Assembly (NCBI GenBank): GCA_937923485.1
Contig: CALDUE010000135.1
Span: 1-43,311, forward strand
DNA: 43,311 nt
DNA from: an uncultured Saprospiraceae bacterium
GTDB lineage: Bacteria > Bacteroidota > Bacteroidia > Chitinophagales > Saprospiraceae
Reading direction: 5' to 3'
Under the pieces are notes generated by a model, which saw nothing but the letters and a program-made list of their open reading frames with translations, made no database searches and was not told the DNA's origin. The position numbers and the translations under genes are program-made. This document shows positions 25,814-32,678 of the stretch, one piece after another (position 1 is the first letter of the stretch; each line of letters starts with the position of its first letter).

Positions 25814-25923
25814 ATCAACGCGAAGCGTTGATGGCCTGCGGCGCTAGGATAGCCTGCGGCGCTAAAGACAAAAAAAAGCCTGCGGCGCTGCACTTTATTT
25901 GTGCAAGCGCCGCAGGTTTTTTT
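25814..25923 (+). terminator. icd terminator with reiterated 5' arm
   Basis: The main hairpin uses CCTGCGGCGCT (25879-25889), inner arms GCAC / GTGC and AGCGCCGCAGG (25906-25916), followed by seven T. Upstream are two more copies of GCCTGCGGCGCT (25834, 25852) in the same orientation, and a separate perfect hairpin ATCAACGC-GAA-GCGTTGAT (25814-25832). Any of the three left arms could pair with the single right arm. Confidence 0.88.
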
Positions 25924-26035
25924 CTTCCCGCCGGAGGCTCTTACCCTTACTCAAGATGGGGATATAGTATCTCGTGCATACTTTTGAAATAAGAAATTAC
26001 TGAGAGAACTTGTATTAAATGTAGAACTCTTTTAA

Positions 26036-26647
26036 TTATTAAGAGAAAGTGATTTATATGCGCAATCGTATTTTAAAAATAAGAATAGGGAAAATCAAAG
26101 AATAGAAGTACTGAATGCTTGTTTTAATGTAAATGGAGCGCTACTCCCAAAACCCGATGGACTGAAAATCTTTAGAGAGAACCTTGAAGTGTATCTAAAT
26201 TCCCTTAGAGCACCACGCACTTTTAATCTGAAAAACAAACTGTTGAGAGACAGTATTCAAAGTTTGATTTTAATCGAAAGCTTGCAACTCGCGCACAATC
26301 AGGGGCTTAACGCGGTGCTTGTCGATGGGTGTGCCTTTCGAGATCAGCTCTTGGCTAGTACGTGGATACTCGTCAATGATCCCGAATTGGGCATCGTAAC
26401 TTTTGATCCATTTTATGTGTGGGAAAATCCTGATATAGGGTCAACAGGAGGTTTGCGTGATTCGTATATTATAACTGAAAGTTGCTTCAGGAATCCGATA
26501 AAGAGTAAATGGGTTGCGCAAATACTTCGTAAGAAAAATGGTGGAAATCCAGTTACTATCGGACTTAACGGAGTGGATTTTATGGCACTTACCATTGAGG
26601 AATTACCGTCCGTTTATACTACTCGTCAAAAAGGTGGAAGACTATGA
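26036..26647 (+). pseudogene. Unknown ORF lacking a proper start, likely 5'-truncated remnant
   Basis: A frame open from 26036 (after a TAA at 26033) to the TGA at 26645 encodes about 203 residues with real protein character: L-L-R-E-S-D-L-Y-A-Q-S-Y-F-K, N-V-N-G-A-L-L-P-K-P-D-G-L, then N-A-V-L-V-D-G-C-A-F-R-D-Q-L-L and V-T-F-D-P-F-Y-V-W. No ATG lies in the first 150 bases; a GTG at 26189 gives 152 residues but cuts off plausible coding sequence. No family is recognised. The base composition is more AT-rich than the neighbours, and the block is enclosed between two strong terminators, consistent with a fragment of an acquired gene. If expressed, GTG 26189 is the likeliest start. Confidence 0.5.
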
Positions 26648-26691
26648 AAAGAACAGTCAGCAGAAGTAGTCCGTGCACTGCTGAGGTTTAG
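26644..26691 (+). other. 15-codon micro-ORF overlapping the remnant's stop (ATGA)
   Basis: ATG at 26644 overlaps the TGA of the preceding frame and runs 15 codons (M-K-R-T-V-S-R-S-S-P-C-T-A-E-V) to a TAG. The overlap is of the coupling type, but the peptide has no recognisable features. It may be the stump of a deleted second gene. Confidence 0.25.
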
Positions 26692-26703
26692 AAAAAGCAT
26701 CAA

Positions 26704-26739
26704 AAAAGCCCAGCCTCAAGGTTATGAGACTGGGCTTTT
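26704..26739. terminator. Bidirectional terminator
   Basis: Ten-pair stem AAAAGCCCAG / CTGGGCTTTT with an inner CTCA / TGAG pairing. A-rich and T-rich flanks make it usable by the remnant ORF on plus and by the Fe-S carrier gene on minus. Confidence 0.85.
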
Positions 26740-26742
26740 CTT

Positions 26743-26756
26743 GTTTTGGCGAAAGC
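26743..26756 (-). repeat. 14-mer GCTTTCGCCAAAAC, copy 7
   Basis: Exact copy in non-coding DNA between the terminator and the stop codon of the minus-strand Fe-S carrier gene. Confidence 0.9.
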
Positions 26757-26762
26757 TGAAAA

Positions 26763-27107
26763 CTAAGCATTAAAGCTCGTACCACAACCACAAGTGTCGG
26801 TCGCATTTGGATTATTGAAAGAAAATCCACGGTTATTTAGACCCTCTACCCAGTCGATCTCCATACCGAGCAGGTAGAGCCCATGGGCTTGATTCATGAT
26901 GACAGTAAGTTCACCTAACACGAAGGTCTTGTCATCTTCTTTTACTTCATCGAAGCCAAGAATGTAGGAGAAACCACTACAGCCACCACCTTTCACGCCT
27001 ACGCGAAGCCCGTATTGCTCAGGGATATTCTGTTCCTCGCGGATGTTGTTCAACTGCTTTAAAGCGGTTGGACTTATTGTAATCGGTGATGTTGCTACTT
27101 CTGCCAT
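26763..27107 (-). CDS. A-type iron-sulfur carrier (HesB/IscA/SufA/ErpA family)
   Basis: A 114-residue protein of the A-type carrier family that receives and passes on Fe-S clusters during assembly. The three conserved cysteines are present: C43 in G-G-G-C-S-G-F-S-Y, and C106 and C108 in T-C-G-C-G-T-S-F. There is no suf or isc cluster next to it, so it behaves like a stand-alone ErpA/IscA-type carrier; the subfamily cannot be fixed by eye. The promoter box lies so close to the ATG that the mRNA should be nearly leaderless. Confidence 0.92.
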   Translation of the reverse strand: MAEVATSPITISPTALKQLNNIREEQNIPEQYGLRVGVKGGGCSGFSYILGFDEVKEDDKTFVLGELTVIMNQAHGLYLLGMEIDWVEGLNNRGFSFNNPNATDTCGCGTSFNA

Positions 27108-27114
27108 ACGTTTA

Positions 27115-27145
27115 CAAAGCTAGGGTAGGGCGCTAGTTCATCCAA
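27115..27145 (-). promoter_or_regulatory. Promoter of the Fe-S carrier gene, with almost no leader
   Basis: On the minus strand TAGCTTTG (27122-27115) matches TAnnTTTG exactly and a TTG (27145-27143) lies 20 bases upstream, the expected spacing. The box ends seven bases before the ATG, so the start of transcription should fall at or within a few bases of the start codon. Confidence 0.6.
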
Positions 27146-27224
27146 GCACTTACCTGTTCAATGTAGTAACACTTCTCTACTAAAGGGGTTTAAGTTAATT
27201 TGCATCCGCAAAACCCACCGTCTT

Positions 27225-27761
27225 ATGCCAGAATGGCTTGGTCTCATATTCGAGATCCTCAAAATCACGCTCCCTGCACTAATCGTCTTCTTCACTGCAC
27301 GTAACTTGCTGAGCCAGCATCTACTTAATAGCGAAAGGATGATGGCCGCCCGAAATAATGCCGCGAAGATGGCAGAAACACTTCCTCTTCGTCTGCAAGC
27401 GTATGAGCGACTTAGTCTATTTTGTGAGCGTATCGCACTCCCAAACTTACTCCTTCGTCTTCAGGAGAAAGACCAAACGGCGGGAGAATTGAAAGTTGCC
27501 CTTTATCTCGGCATTCAACACGAGTATGAGCACAACATTTCCCAGCAGGTTTACATGAGTGCCCAACTCTGGGACATCATCAGACAAGCGAGGGATAATT
27601 CGATGCAGGCTATAGACGCAGTTAGCGATATTATCGAGCCAAGTCATCCATCTCAAGCACTTTCCAGAGCGCTTTTGGATCAAGCAGCACCAAGCTCAAA
27701 TGCAGGCCTAGCCATGGCGCTAAATGCGATCAAAAAAGAAGCGGCATTGCTCTTCGATTAG
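27225..27761 (+). CDS. Small membrane-anchored protein conserved-looking, unknown
   Basis: A 178-residue protein with one N-terminal membrane segment (residues 5-27, G-L-I-F-E-I-L-K-I-T-L-P-A-L-I-V-F-F). A helical cytoplasmic part follows (M-A-A-R-N-N-A-A-K-M-A-E-T-L-P-L-R-L-Q-A-Y-E-R-L) and an amphipathic C-terminus. The R-L-Q-A-Y-E-R-L ... H-E-Y-E-H-N-I-S-Q-Q-V-Y pattern looks like a conserved Bacteroidota family, but I cannot name it with certainty. It lies divergent to the Fe-S carrier and ahead of the dnaA region, with no visible functional link to either. Confidence 0.7.
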   Translation: MPEWLGLIFEILKITLPALIVFFTARNLLSQHLLNSERMMAARNNAAKMAETLPLRLQAYERLSLFCERIALPNLLLRLQEKDQTAGELKVALYLGIQHEYEHNISQQVYMSAQLWDIIRQARDNSMQAIDAVSDIIEPSHPSQALSRALLDQAAPSSNAGLAMALNAIKKEAALLFD

Positions 27762-28280
27762 TGTATAAAAGGCTAGATTTTCTGGATAGAAGTCTACAAC
27801 TGCCTTATACTTGGTTCTACACCTTTATGATGCGTGTTGCATTTGCTACGTTGGGCTGAAGATTTGGTGAATCCTGCGCTTATTACGTTGCAATTCTAGC
27901 TTTATCTATTGACCAACAGTTGGTTATGGACAAGATAGGCTTCTTGGTGAGGAAGGTGGACTCTACTGATCCATGTAAATTCAGTGTTAGGTGTCACGTT
28001 ATTGTCTACCAGTTTTCTTGGATAGAAGTCAATCTGTCTCATAAGCAACTGACGGCACGGGAGTTACCAATCTAACATTTGCGTGACTAAAAAATATATG
28101 TGAAATTCCTTGAATTTGGTTACCAAAAAAACCTCTCAATTTTGCACCTTTGATAAACAATCAACAGAGGCTTGATACACCTCCGATAGTCTTCCGGGCC
28201 CTCCTATTTTTTTGGGCCACACCACACTTACTGTTACAGCGAAACTTTTCTATTAATCAGAACTCTGCACTAGCAAGAGC
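27762..28280. other. 519-base non-coding region upstream of dnaA
   Basis: No ORF. It holds two 13-base palindromes with 6-1-6 geometry: ACCAAC-A-GTTGGT (27912-27924) and TTTGGT-T-ACCAAA (28115-28127). It also holds two copies of GGATAGAAGTC (near 27781 and 28019) and a small GGCCC / GGGCC hairpin (28197-28218) in the dnaA leader. No match to the DnaA box TTATCCACA was seen, so I do not call an origin here. The unusual length suggests regulatory content, perhaps for dnaA. Confidence 0.5.
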
Positions 28281-29678
28281 ATGGATAAAGACTGTACACA
28301 CATCTGGGAGCGATGCCTCTCAACGATAAAGGACAACGTCAGCGAGCAGACGTACCGCACTTGGTTTGAACCGATCAGAGCAGTAGGCCTACGCGATAAA
28401 TCCCTCACCGTACAGATCCCTAATCGATTCTTCTACGAGATGTTAGAAGAGCACTATGTTTCTATCCTTCGTACCGCGATTCGTCAAGAACTCGGGCAAG
28501 GTGCTAAATTGGAGTATCAAATCGTCGTGAAAAAACCTGAACCTGTGGATGCACTAGCTGGAGCCGGAACTCAAACTACCGGAGAAAACGAAGAAAGTAA
28601 TATCATCAACCCATTCGCGATACCCGGTATCCGAAAACAGCGCTTAGATCCGCAACTCAATCCAGCGCATACCTTCGAAACATATGTCGAAGGTGATTGC
28701 AACCGTCTAGCACGAGGAGCAGGAGAGAGTGTGGCCAAGCGTCCAGGAACTACTGCATTCAATCCACTCGTTATATACGGTGAGACGGGTCTAGGAAAGA
28801 CTCACCTTGCTGGAGCGATCGGTAACGAAATGCTTAAGAACTTCCCTGATAAGCGTGTGCTTTATTGTCAAGCAGAGGAGTTCACCAATCAAATTATCAA
28901 TGCGATCCGCGAGAACTCTATCAGTGAACTCACTGCGTTCTACCAGTCGATCGACGTACTCATCATGGACGATATCCAGTTTCTTGCTGGAAAGGAGAAG
29001 ACTCAAAAGATTTTCTTCCATATGTTCAACCAGCTTCACCAGAACCGCAAGCAGATCATTCTAACGAGTGATCGCGCACCAAAGGATTTGGAAGGTATGG
29101 AGCGCCGCCTCATCAGCCGCTTTAAGTGGGGTCTCACAGCAGACCTTCAAAAGCCCGACGTTGAAACACGCATGGCCATTTTTGCCAACCGTGTTGAACA
29201 AGAGAAAGTAGAAGTACCCCGCGAAGTAGCTGAGTACGTCTGCCATAATGTAGACGAGAGCATCCGTGAACTAGAAGGCGCCATCGTGAGTCTTGTTGGC
29301 CGCGCAGAATTGCTCAAGTCACCAATCGATCTCGACTTAGCCAAGCAGGTTGTAGGATCAACCATTCAGCGCAGCAACCGCGAAATCACCGTAGAAAGCA
29401 TTCTCGAGCTCGTATGTGAGTATTTCGATGTCTCTTCTGATCTCGTTCGCGGACAGACACGTAAGCGTCATGTAGTGGTCGCTCGTCAAATCAGTATGTA
29501 CCTCGCTAAAGAGCATACCGATTGCAGCCTAAAGAAAATTGGCTCACACTTCGGAAATCGTGATCACTCTACCGTGATTTACTCTTGCCGCACGGTTCGT
29601 GACCTGATGGATACAGATGATACCTTCTTACAATCAGTAAATGATGTCAACAAGAAGGTAAAGATGCACCTTGGATAG
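28281..29678 (+). CDS. dnaA: Chromosomal replication initiator DnaA
   Basis: A 465-residue initiator. Domain I (residues 1-85, W-E-R-C-L-S-T-I-K and T-W-F-E-P-I) is followed by a short linker. The AAA+ domain has Walker A G-E-T-G-L-G-K-T (K173), Walker B V-L-I-M-D-D-I-Q-F-L and the initiator signature R-L-I-S-R-F-K-W-G-L. Domain IV carries the DNA-binding signature G-S-H-F-G-N-R-D-H-S-T-V. The binding motif reads F-G-N-R-D-H where most have F-G-G/R-R-D-H, which should still contact the DnaA box. The gene stands alone, without dnaN, as is common in Bacteroidota, so its position does not by itself mark oriC. Confidence 0.96.
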   Translation: MDKDCTHIWERCLSTIKDNVSEQTYRTWFEPIRAVGLRDKSLTVQIPNRFFYEMLEEHYVSILRTAIRQELGQGAKLEYQIVVKKPEPVDALAGAGTQTTGENEESNIINPFAIPGIRKQRLDPQLNPAHTFETYVEGDCNRLARGAGESVAKRPGTTAFNPLVIYGETGLGKTHLAGAIGNEMLKNFPDKRVLYCQAEEFTNQIINAIRENSISELTAFYQSIDVLIMDDIQFLAGKEKTQKIFFHMFNQLHQNRKQIILTSDRAPKDLEGMERRLISRFKWGLTADLQKPDVETRMAIFANRVEQEKVEVPREVAEYVCHNVDESIRELEGAIVSLVGRAELLKSPIDLDLAKQVVGSTIQRSNREITVESILELVCEYFDVSSDLVRGQTRKRHVVVARQISMYLAKEHTDCSLKKIGSHFGNRDHSTVIYSCRTVRDLMDTDDTFLQSVNDVNKKVKMHLG

Positions 29679-29696
29679 CCTTGACTATCAACGATT

Positions 29697-29734
29697 AACG
29701 TCCTTTCGCTGCCAAGCGGAAGGACGTTTTTTTT
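29697..29734 (+). terminator. Rho-independent terminator after dnaA
   Basis: A 14-pair stem, AACGTCCTTTCGCT with AGCGGAAGGACGTT (one G-U), tetraloop GCCA, followed by a run of T. Confidence 0.93.
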
Positions 29735-29762
29735 GATATTTCAAAATAACCATGAATTCTAC

Positions 29763-29793
29763 TTGCAGGAAGGGTATAGACGTGCTACTTTTG
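29763..29793 (+). promoter_or_regulatory. Promoter of the tRNA-Ser / tRNA-Pro unit
   Basis: TTG (29763-29765), a 20-base spacer and TACTTTTG (29786-29793), an exact TAnnTTTG. It would start a transcript about 30 bases before tRNA-Ser. Confidence 0.7.
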
Positions 29794-29828
29794 CGTCGCT
29801 TTAGAAAACGCTTCTGAAGAATTCACCT

Positions 29829-29913
29829 GGAGACGTGGGTGAGTGGCTTAAACCAGTAGTTTGCTAAACTGCCGAACCTCCGGGTTCCGCGGGTTCGAAT
29901 CCCGCCGTCTCCG
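29829..29913 (+). tRNA. tRNA-Ser (anticodon GCU)
   Basis: An 85-base class II tRNA. The acceptor arms GGAGACG / CGTCTCC pair fully with discriminator G. The anticodon loop is TT-GCT-AA, there is a long variable arm (CCGAACCTCCGGG region), and the T-arm has GGTTCGAATCC. CCA is not encoded. It decodes AGC/AGU serine codons. Confidence 0.95.
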
Positions 29914-29969
29914 CTAGGCTTTCCCCAAAAAGTCTTAGTGTTTTTAAAGTCTGTCTTTGACAGCAAGTT

Positions 29970-30042
29970 CGGGGTGTGGCGCAGCTGGTAGCGCGCGCGG
30001 TTTGGGACCGTGAGGTCGCTGGTTCGAACCCAGTCACCCCGA
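29970..30042 (+). tRNA. tRNA-Pro (anticodon UGG)
   Basis: A 73-base tRNA with acceptor arms CGGGGTG / CACCCCG, D-arm GCGCAGCTGGTAGCGC, anticodon loop TT-TGG-GA and T-arm GGTTCGAACC. CCA is not encoded. It is probably cotranscribed with tRNA-Ser 56 bases upstream. Confidence 0.95.
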
Positions 30043-30047
30043 CATTT

Positions 30048-30084
30048 AAGGGCTCTTCTCGATCACTCGAGAAGGGCCTTTTTC
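30048..30084 (+). terminator. Terminator after tRNA-Pro
   Basis: Stem CTTCTCGA / TCGAGAAG extended by GGGC / GCC pairs, loop TCAC, followed by CTTTTTC. Confidence 0.85.
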
Positions 30085-30171
30085 TTGTTGGAACTTTTCA
30101 CATTGCACAGTCACTGTGAACTAGTAGTTCTTTCTGGACATAACCTAACTACACAAACTCATCCTGCTAGA

Positions 30172-31089
30172 ATGTTCGAACAGTTTTCAAGTGCCATTAC
30201 GATGCTTCAAGAGAAGCTCTTTAAGTGGATCGATACGTTTATTCTACAGTTGCCCAATTTGATCGTAGCTACGTTAATCGTAGCAGTCGGTTGGTACTTA
30301 GCTAAGTACGTTTACAAACTCATTCACAAGATTGTAACTGGCGCAGGAGGTAACCGTAATGTCTCAGACCTTCTTGGAAGCATTGGACGCGTGTTCGTTA
30401 TAGGACTCTCACTCTTTGTAGGTCTTTCTGTACTAGGCTTGAGCAATGCCGTAGCATCACTACTTGCAGGTGCAGGTATCGCAGGTTTGGCCATTGGTTT
30501 TGCACTTCAAGATCCACTCGCCAATCTCTTTTCAGGCGTCATGATGTCCGTTAAGGAACTCTACAGAAAAGGTGATTTGGTAAGAACTGGCGACTATTTT
30601 GGAAAGATTGACAAGATTTCTTTGAGAGCAACCAAAATTCAGACCCTAGACGGTCAGGAGGTTGTGATCCCAAACAAGGATGTCCTCCAAAGTCCTCTTA
30701 CCAATTATACTGTCAACGGTAGTCGACGAGTAGATGTCGAAATTGGCATGAGTTACGGCGATGACCTGACCACTGCGGCCAATATCGTAAAGAAGGCCAT
30801 CAAGGAAAATGTGAAGCACATTGAGGGAAAACCAATCGAAGTCTTCTGGACAGGCTTTGGCGATTCTTCTATGAACGGTGTGCTCCGCTATTGGCAGTCA
30901 AGCACGTCTCAAATGGAATACCTCAAGTCACGCTCGGAAGCTATTGTAGCTATCAAAGCAGCCTTCGACAAAGAGGATATCATGATTCCGTTCCCAATCC
31001 GTACCCTCGACTTTGGAATACGCGGTGGTGAGACGCTTTCACAGATGAAAGTGCACCTTTCGTCGAAAGATGAGAAATCCCTATCCTGA
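30172..31089 (+). CDS. mscS: MscS-family mechanosensitive channel
   Basis: Start at ATG 30172 (M-F-E-Q-F-S-S-A-I); the frame is open back to 30010, but that stretch overlaps tRNA-Pro and its terminator. The 305-residue inner-membrane protein has three membrane segments (about 20-45, 65-90, 95-125). The pore-lining TM3 is Gly/Ala-rich (L-L-A-G-A-G-I-A-G-L-A-I-G-F-A-L-Q-D-P-L-A-N), followed by the MscS beta domain (D-G-Q-E-V-V-I-P-N-K-D-V-L) and an alpha/beta domain. It should open under membrane tension to release osmolytes during hypoosmotic shock. The C-terminus is slightly longer than E. coli MscS. Confidence 0.92.
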   Translation: MFEQFSSAITMLQEKLFKWIDTFILQLPNLIVATLIVAVGWYLAKYVYKLIHKIVTGAGGNRNVSDLLGSIGRVFVIGLSLFVGLSVLGLSNAVASLLAGAGIAGLAIGFALQDPLANLFSGVMMSVKELYRKGDLVRTGDYFGKIDKISLRATKIQTLDGQEVVIPNKDVLQSPLTNYTVNGSRRVDVEIGMSYGDDLTTAANIVKKAIKENVKHIEGKPIEVFWTGFGDSSMNGVLRYWQSSTSQMEYLKSRSEAIVAIKAAFDKEDIMIPFPIRTLDFGIRGGETLSQMKVHLSSKDEKSLS

Positions 31090-31219
31090 AACATGTGACG
31101 AAGTGAACTGAAATCGTCCTAAAGGCATTAATCCTAAGACAAGGTAAGTACACTTGATGTATCTTCCTTTCGGTTTAAACTCAATACCTCGACAACTCAA
31201 CCTCTAACAATACTTTATC

Positions 31220-31627
31220 ATGGCCAATCCAAACAAAAAAGGCGGTCTCTTCACTTTCCTTGTTGGTATCGCTGCTGGAGCAGCAGCAGGTTACTACCTT
31301 TCTACAGAGGAAGGACGCCGTATGCGTGAAAAGCTCAGTGAAAAAACGAGCGAATACACGGACGAGGCTTCTCGTTACGCCAAAGAGAAATCTGAAGTAG
31401 GTAAGCAGAAGCTCGATGAAGCAATGGAGCAAGGCCGTCACTATGTGAATGATCTCTCAGAAACCGTTAAGCACAAAGTCGACGAGTACGGTACCGTCGC
31501 TCGCGAGAAAATGGATCAAACCAGTAGCGCTTTCCAGGAAGGTGTATCAAGAGGTAAGACGAAACTCAACCAGCAAAAAGCTGAAATTGATTCTCTTCTC
31601 AATGATGTGAATTCTAAAAATTCATAA
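31220..31627 (+). CDS. YtxH-domain protein
   Basis: A 135-residue protein with one N-terminal Gly/Ala-rich membrane segment (residues 9-27, L-F-T-F-L-V-G-I-A-A-G-A-A-A-G-Y-Y-L-S). A long, highly charged coiled-coil-like tail follows (repeats of E-K-x-S-E, K-H-K-V-D-E-Y-G). This is the YtxH/gas-vesicle-GvpP-like pattern often linked to general stress. It begins a three-gene run with the holin-like and unknown proteins downstream, a combination common in Bacteroidota. Confidence 0.82.
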   Translation: MANPNKKGGLFTFLVGIAAGAAAGYYLSTEEGRRMREKLSEKTSEYTDEASRYAKEKSEVGKQKLDEAMEQGRHYVNDLSETVKHKVDEYGTVAREKMDQTSSAFQEGVSRGKTKLNQQKAEIDSLLNDVNSKNS

Positions 31628-31647
31628 AAAACTTTTCTTTGAAATTT

Positions 31648-31686
31648 AAAGCCAGCGAATGCGAGAATGCACTCGCTGGCTTTTTT
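31648..31686 (+). terminator. Terminator between the YtxH and holin-like genes
   Basis: Eight-pair stem GCCAGCGA / TCGCTGGC with a 14-base loop and six T. It ends only 13 bases before the next ATG, so read-through or a promoter inside the hairpin is needed to express the next gene. Confidence 0.85.
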
Positions 31687-31699
31687 GTTATTTGGCACT

Positions 31700-32053
31700 A
31701 TGAACCGAAACGATATACTCAGCACCGCAGGCGAAACCCTCGCTTATGCAGAAGATTATCTCGATACACGCATCGAATTGATCAAGCTAAACGTTGCTGA
31801 GAAAGGAGCACAATCCGGAGCGAGTGTGCTTGCTCTCGCTATTGTTGGCACTATAGGCCTTTTTGCACTAGGTTGTTTCACAATAGCGTTGTCCATATGG
31901 CTTGGAGGTTTGGTCGATAGCTACGCCCTCGGATTTTTAATCGTAGGCGCTATCTATTCGATCATCGCCATTATTCTTTACCTCCTTCGTGAGACCCTAC
32001 TCACAACACCTTTGCTCCGAGCTTTAATTACCCAGTTGTTTAAACCAAACTAA
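31700..32053 (+). CDS. Holin-superfamily-like membrane protein (Phage_holin_3_6 type)
   Basis: Start at ATG 31700 (M-N-R-N-D-I-L-S); the frame upstream runs through the terminator. The 117-residue protein has an N-terminal amphipathic helix (Y-L-D-T-R-I-E-L-I-K-L-N-V-A-E-K) and two membrane segments (about 42-64 and 70-92). This matches the putative actinobacterial holin superfamily III / DUF1469 pattern. Despite the name these are chromosomal membrane proteins in Bacteroidota, usually next to YtxH genes, and not evidence of a prophage. Confidence 0.8.
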   Translation: MNRNDILSTAGETLAYAEDYLDTRIELIKLNVAEKGAQSGASVLALAIVGTIGLFALGCFTIALSIWLGGLVDSYALGFLIVGAIYSIIAIILYLLRETLLTTPLLRALITQLFKPN

Positions 32054-32124
32054 AACCCATTCCCAAGAAGTAAATTGAGACATCTCAAATCCCACGTCCA
32101 CCATCCCAACACCACAAAAAAACC

Positions 32125-32637
32125 ATGAGCCACACTGACCACACGCTACGCAATCCGAACACTATCTCCAACATGTCTGAGCTTCGCCAAGCCAAGAAGA
32201 AGGCAGAAGTAAATGCCACACAGGATAAATTGCGCGTAGCGAGTAACCTTAATGACCTGAAAAAGGAAGGACCTCGAGTTCTGCTTAAAGACGTTATTCT
32301 TCCTATCGTAGGTGTCGGTGTTGCGATTTACGGCATCAGTAAATTGGTCAATGTTTTAACGGATGATGACCAAGGGCGTGATTTTTACGACGAGCCTCAC
32401 TACGAGTATGAAGAGCGTGATGCCCCTGTGCACTATGCCACCAAGCCTCCTCGTCGGAGCAAACTAAACACGTTGTTTTCGACTGTCAAGCTGATTCAAC
32501 TTGCGCCTTACGCACTTCACGCAGCGAAATTTGGTGTTGACTATCTGGAGAAGAATGGGACAGAAGTTCCTAGCATCGTTCACGATATTCTCCATGCTGG
32601 CCAAGAATCGGTCAACTCTGCTCATACGCCAACTTAA
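32125..32637 (+). CDS. Unknown membrane-associated protein, third gene of the YtxH run
   Basis: A 170-residue protein with a charged N-terminal coiled-coil region (S-E-L-R-Q-A-K-K-K-A-E-V-N-A-T), one membrane segment (about residues 53-72, L-L-K-D-V-I-L-P-I-V-G-V-G-V-A-I-Y-G), an acidic Tyr-rich linker and an amphipathic C-terminus. No named family is recognised. Its position 71 bases behind the holin-like gene suggests a shared role in the envelope or stress response. Confidence 0.7.
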   Translation: MSHTDHTLRNPNTISNMSELRQAKKKAEVNATQDKLRVASNLNDLKKEGPRVLLKDVILPIVGVGVAIYGISKLVNVLTDDDQGRDFYDEPHYEYEERDAPVHYATKPPRRSKLNTLFSTVKLIQLAPYALHAAKFGVDYLEKNGTEVPSIVHDILHAGQESVNSAHTPT

Positions 32638-32678
32638 CAAGACGCGGCTATACGACTACACAATTAACGTCTTTTCTC

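Noticed and set aside
27762-28280. Origin of replication next to dnaA
   Set aside because: No DnaA-box consensus, no dnaN or rpmH context, and dnaA is often far from oriC in Bacteroidota.
30010-30171. Longer MscS starting at 30010
   Set aside because: It would overlap tRNA-Pro and its terminator.
31700-32053. Prophage remnant suggested by the holin-like gene
   Set aside because: No other phage gene or attachment site is present; this holin superfamily is chromosomal next to YtxH genes in many Bacteroidota.
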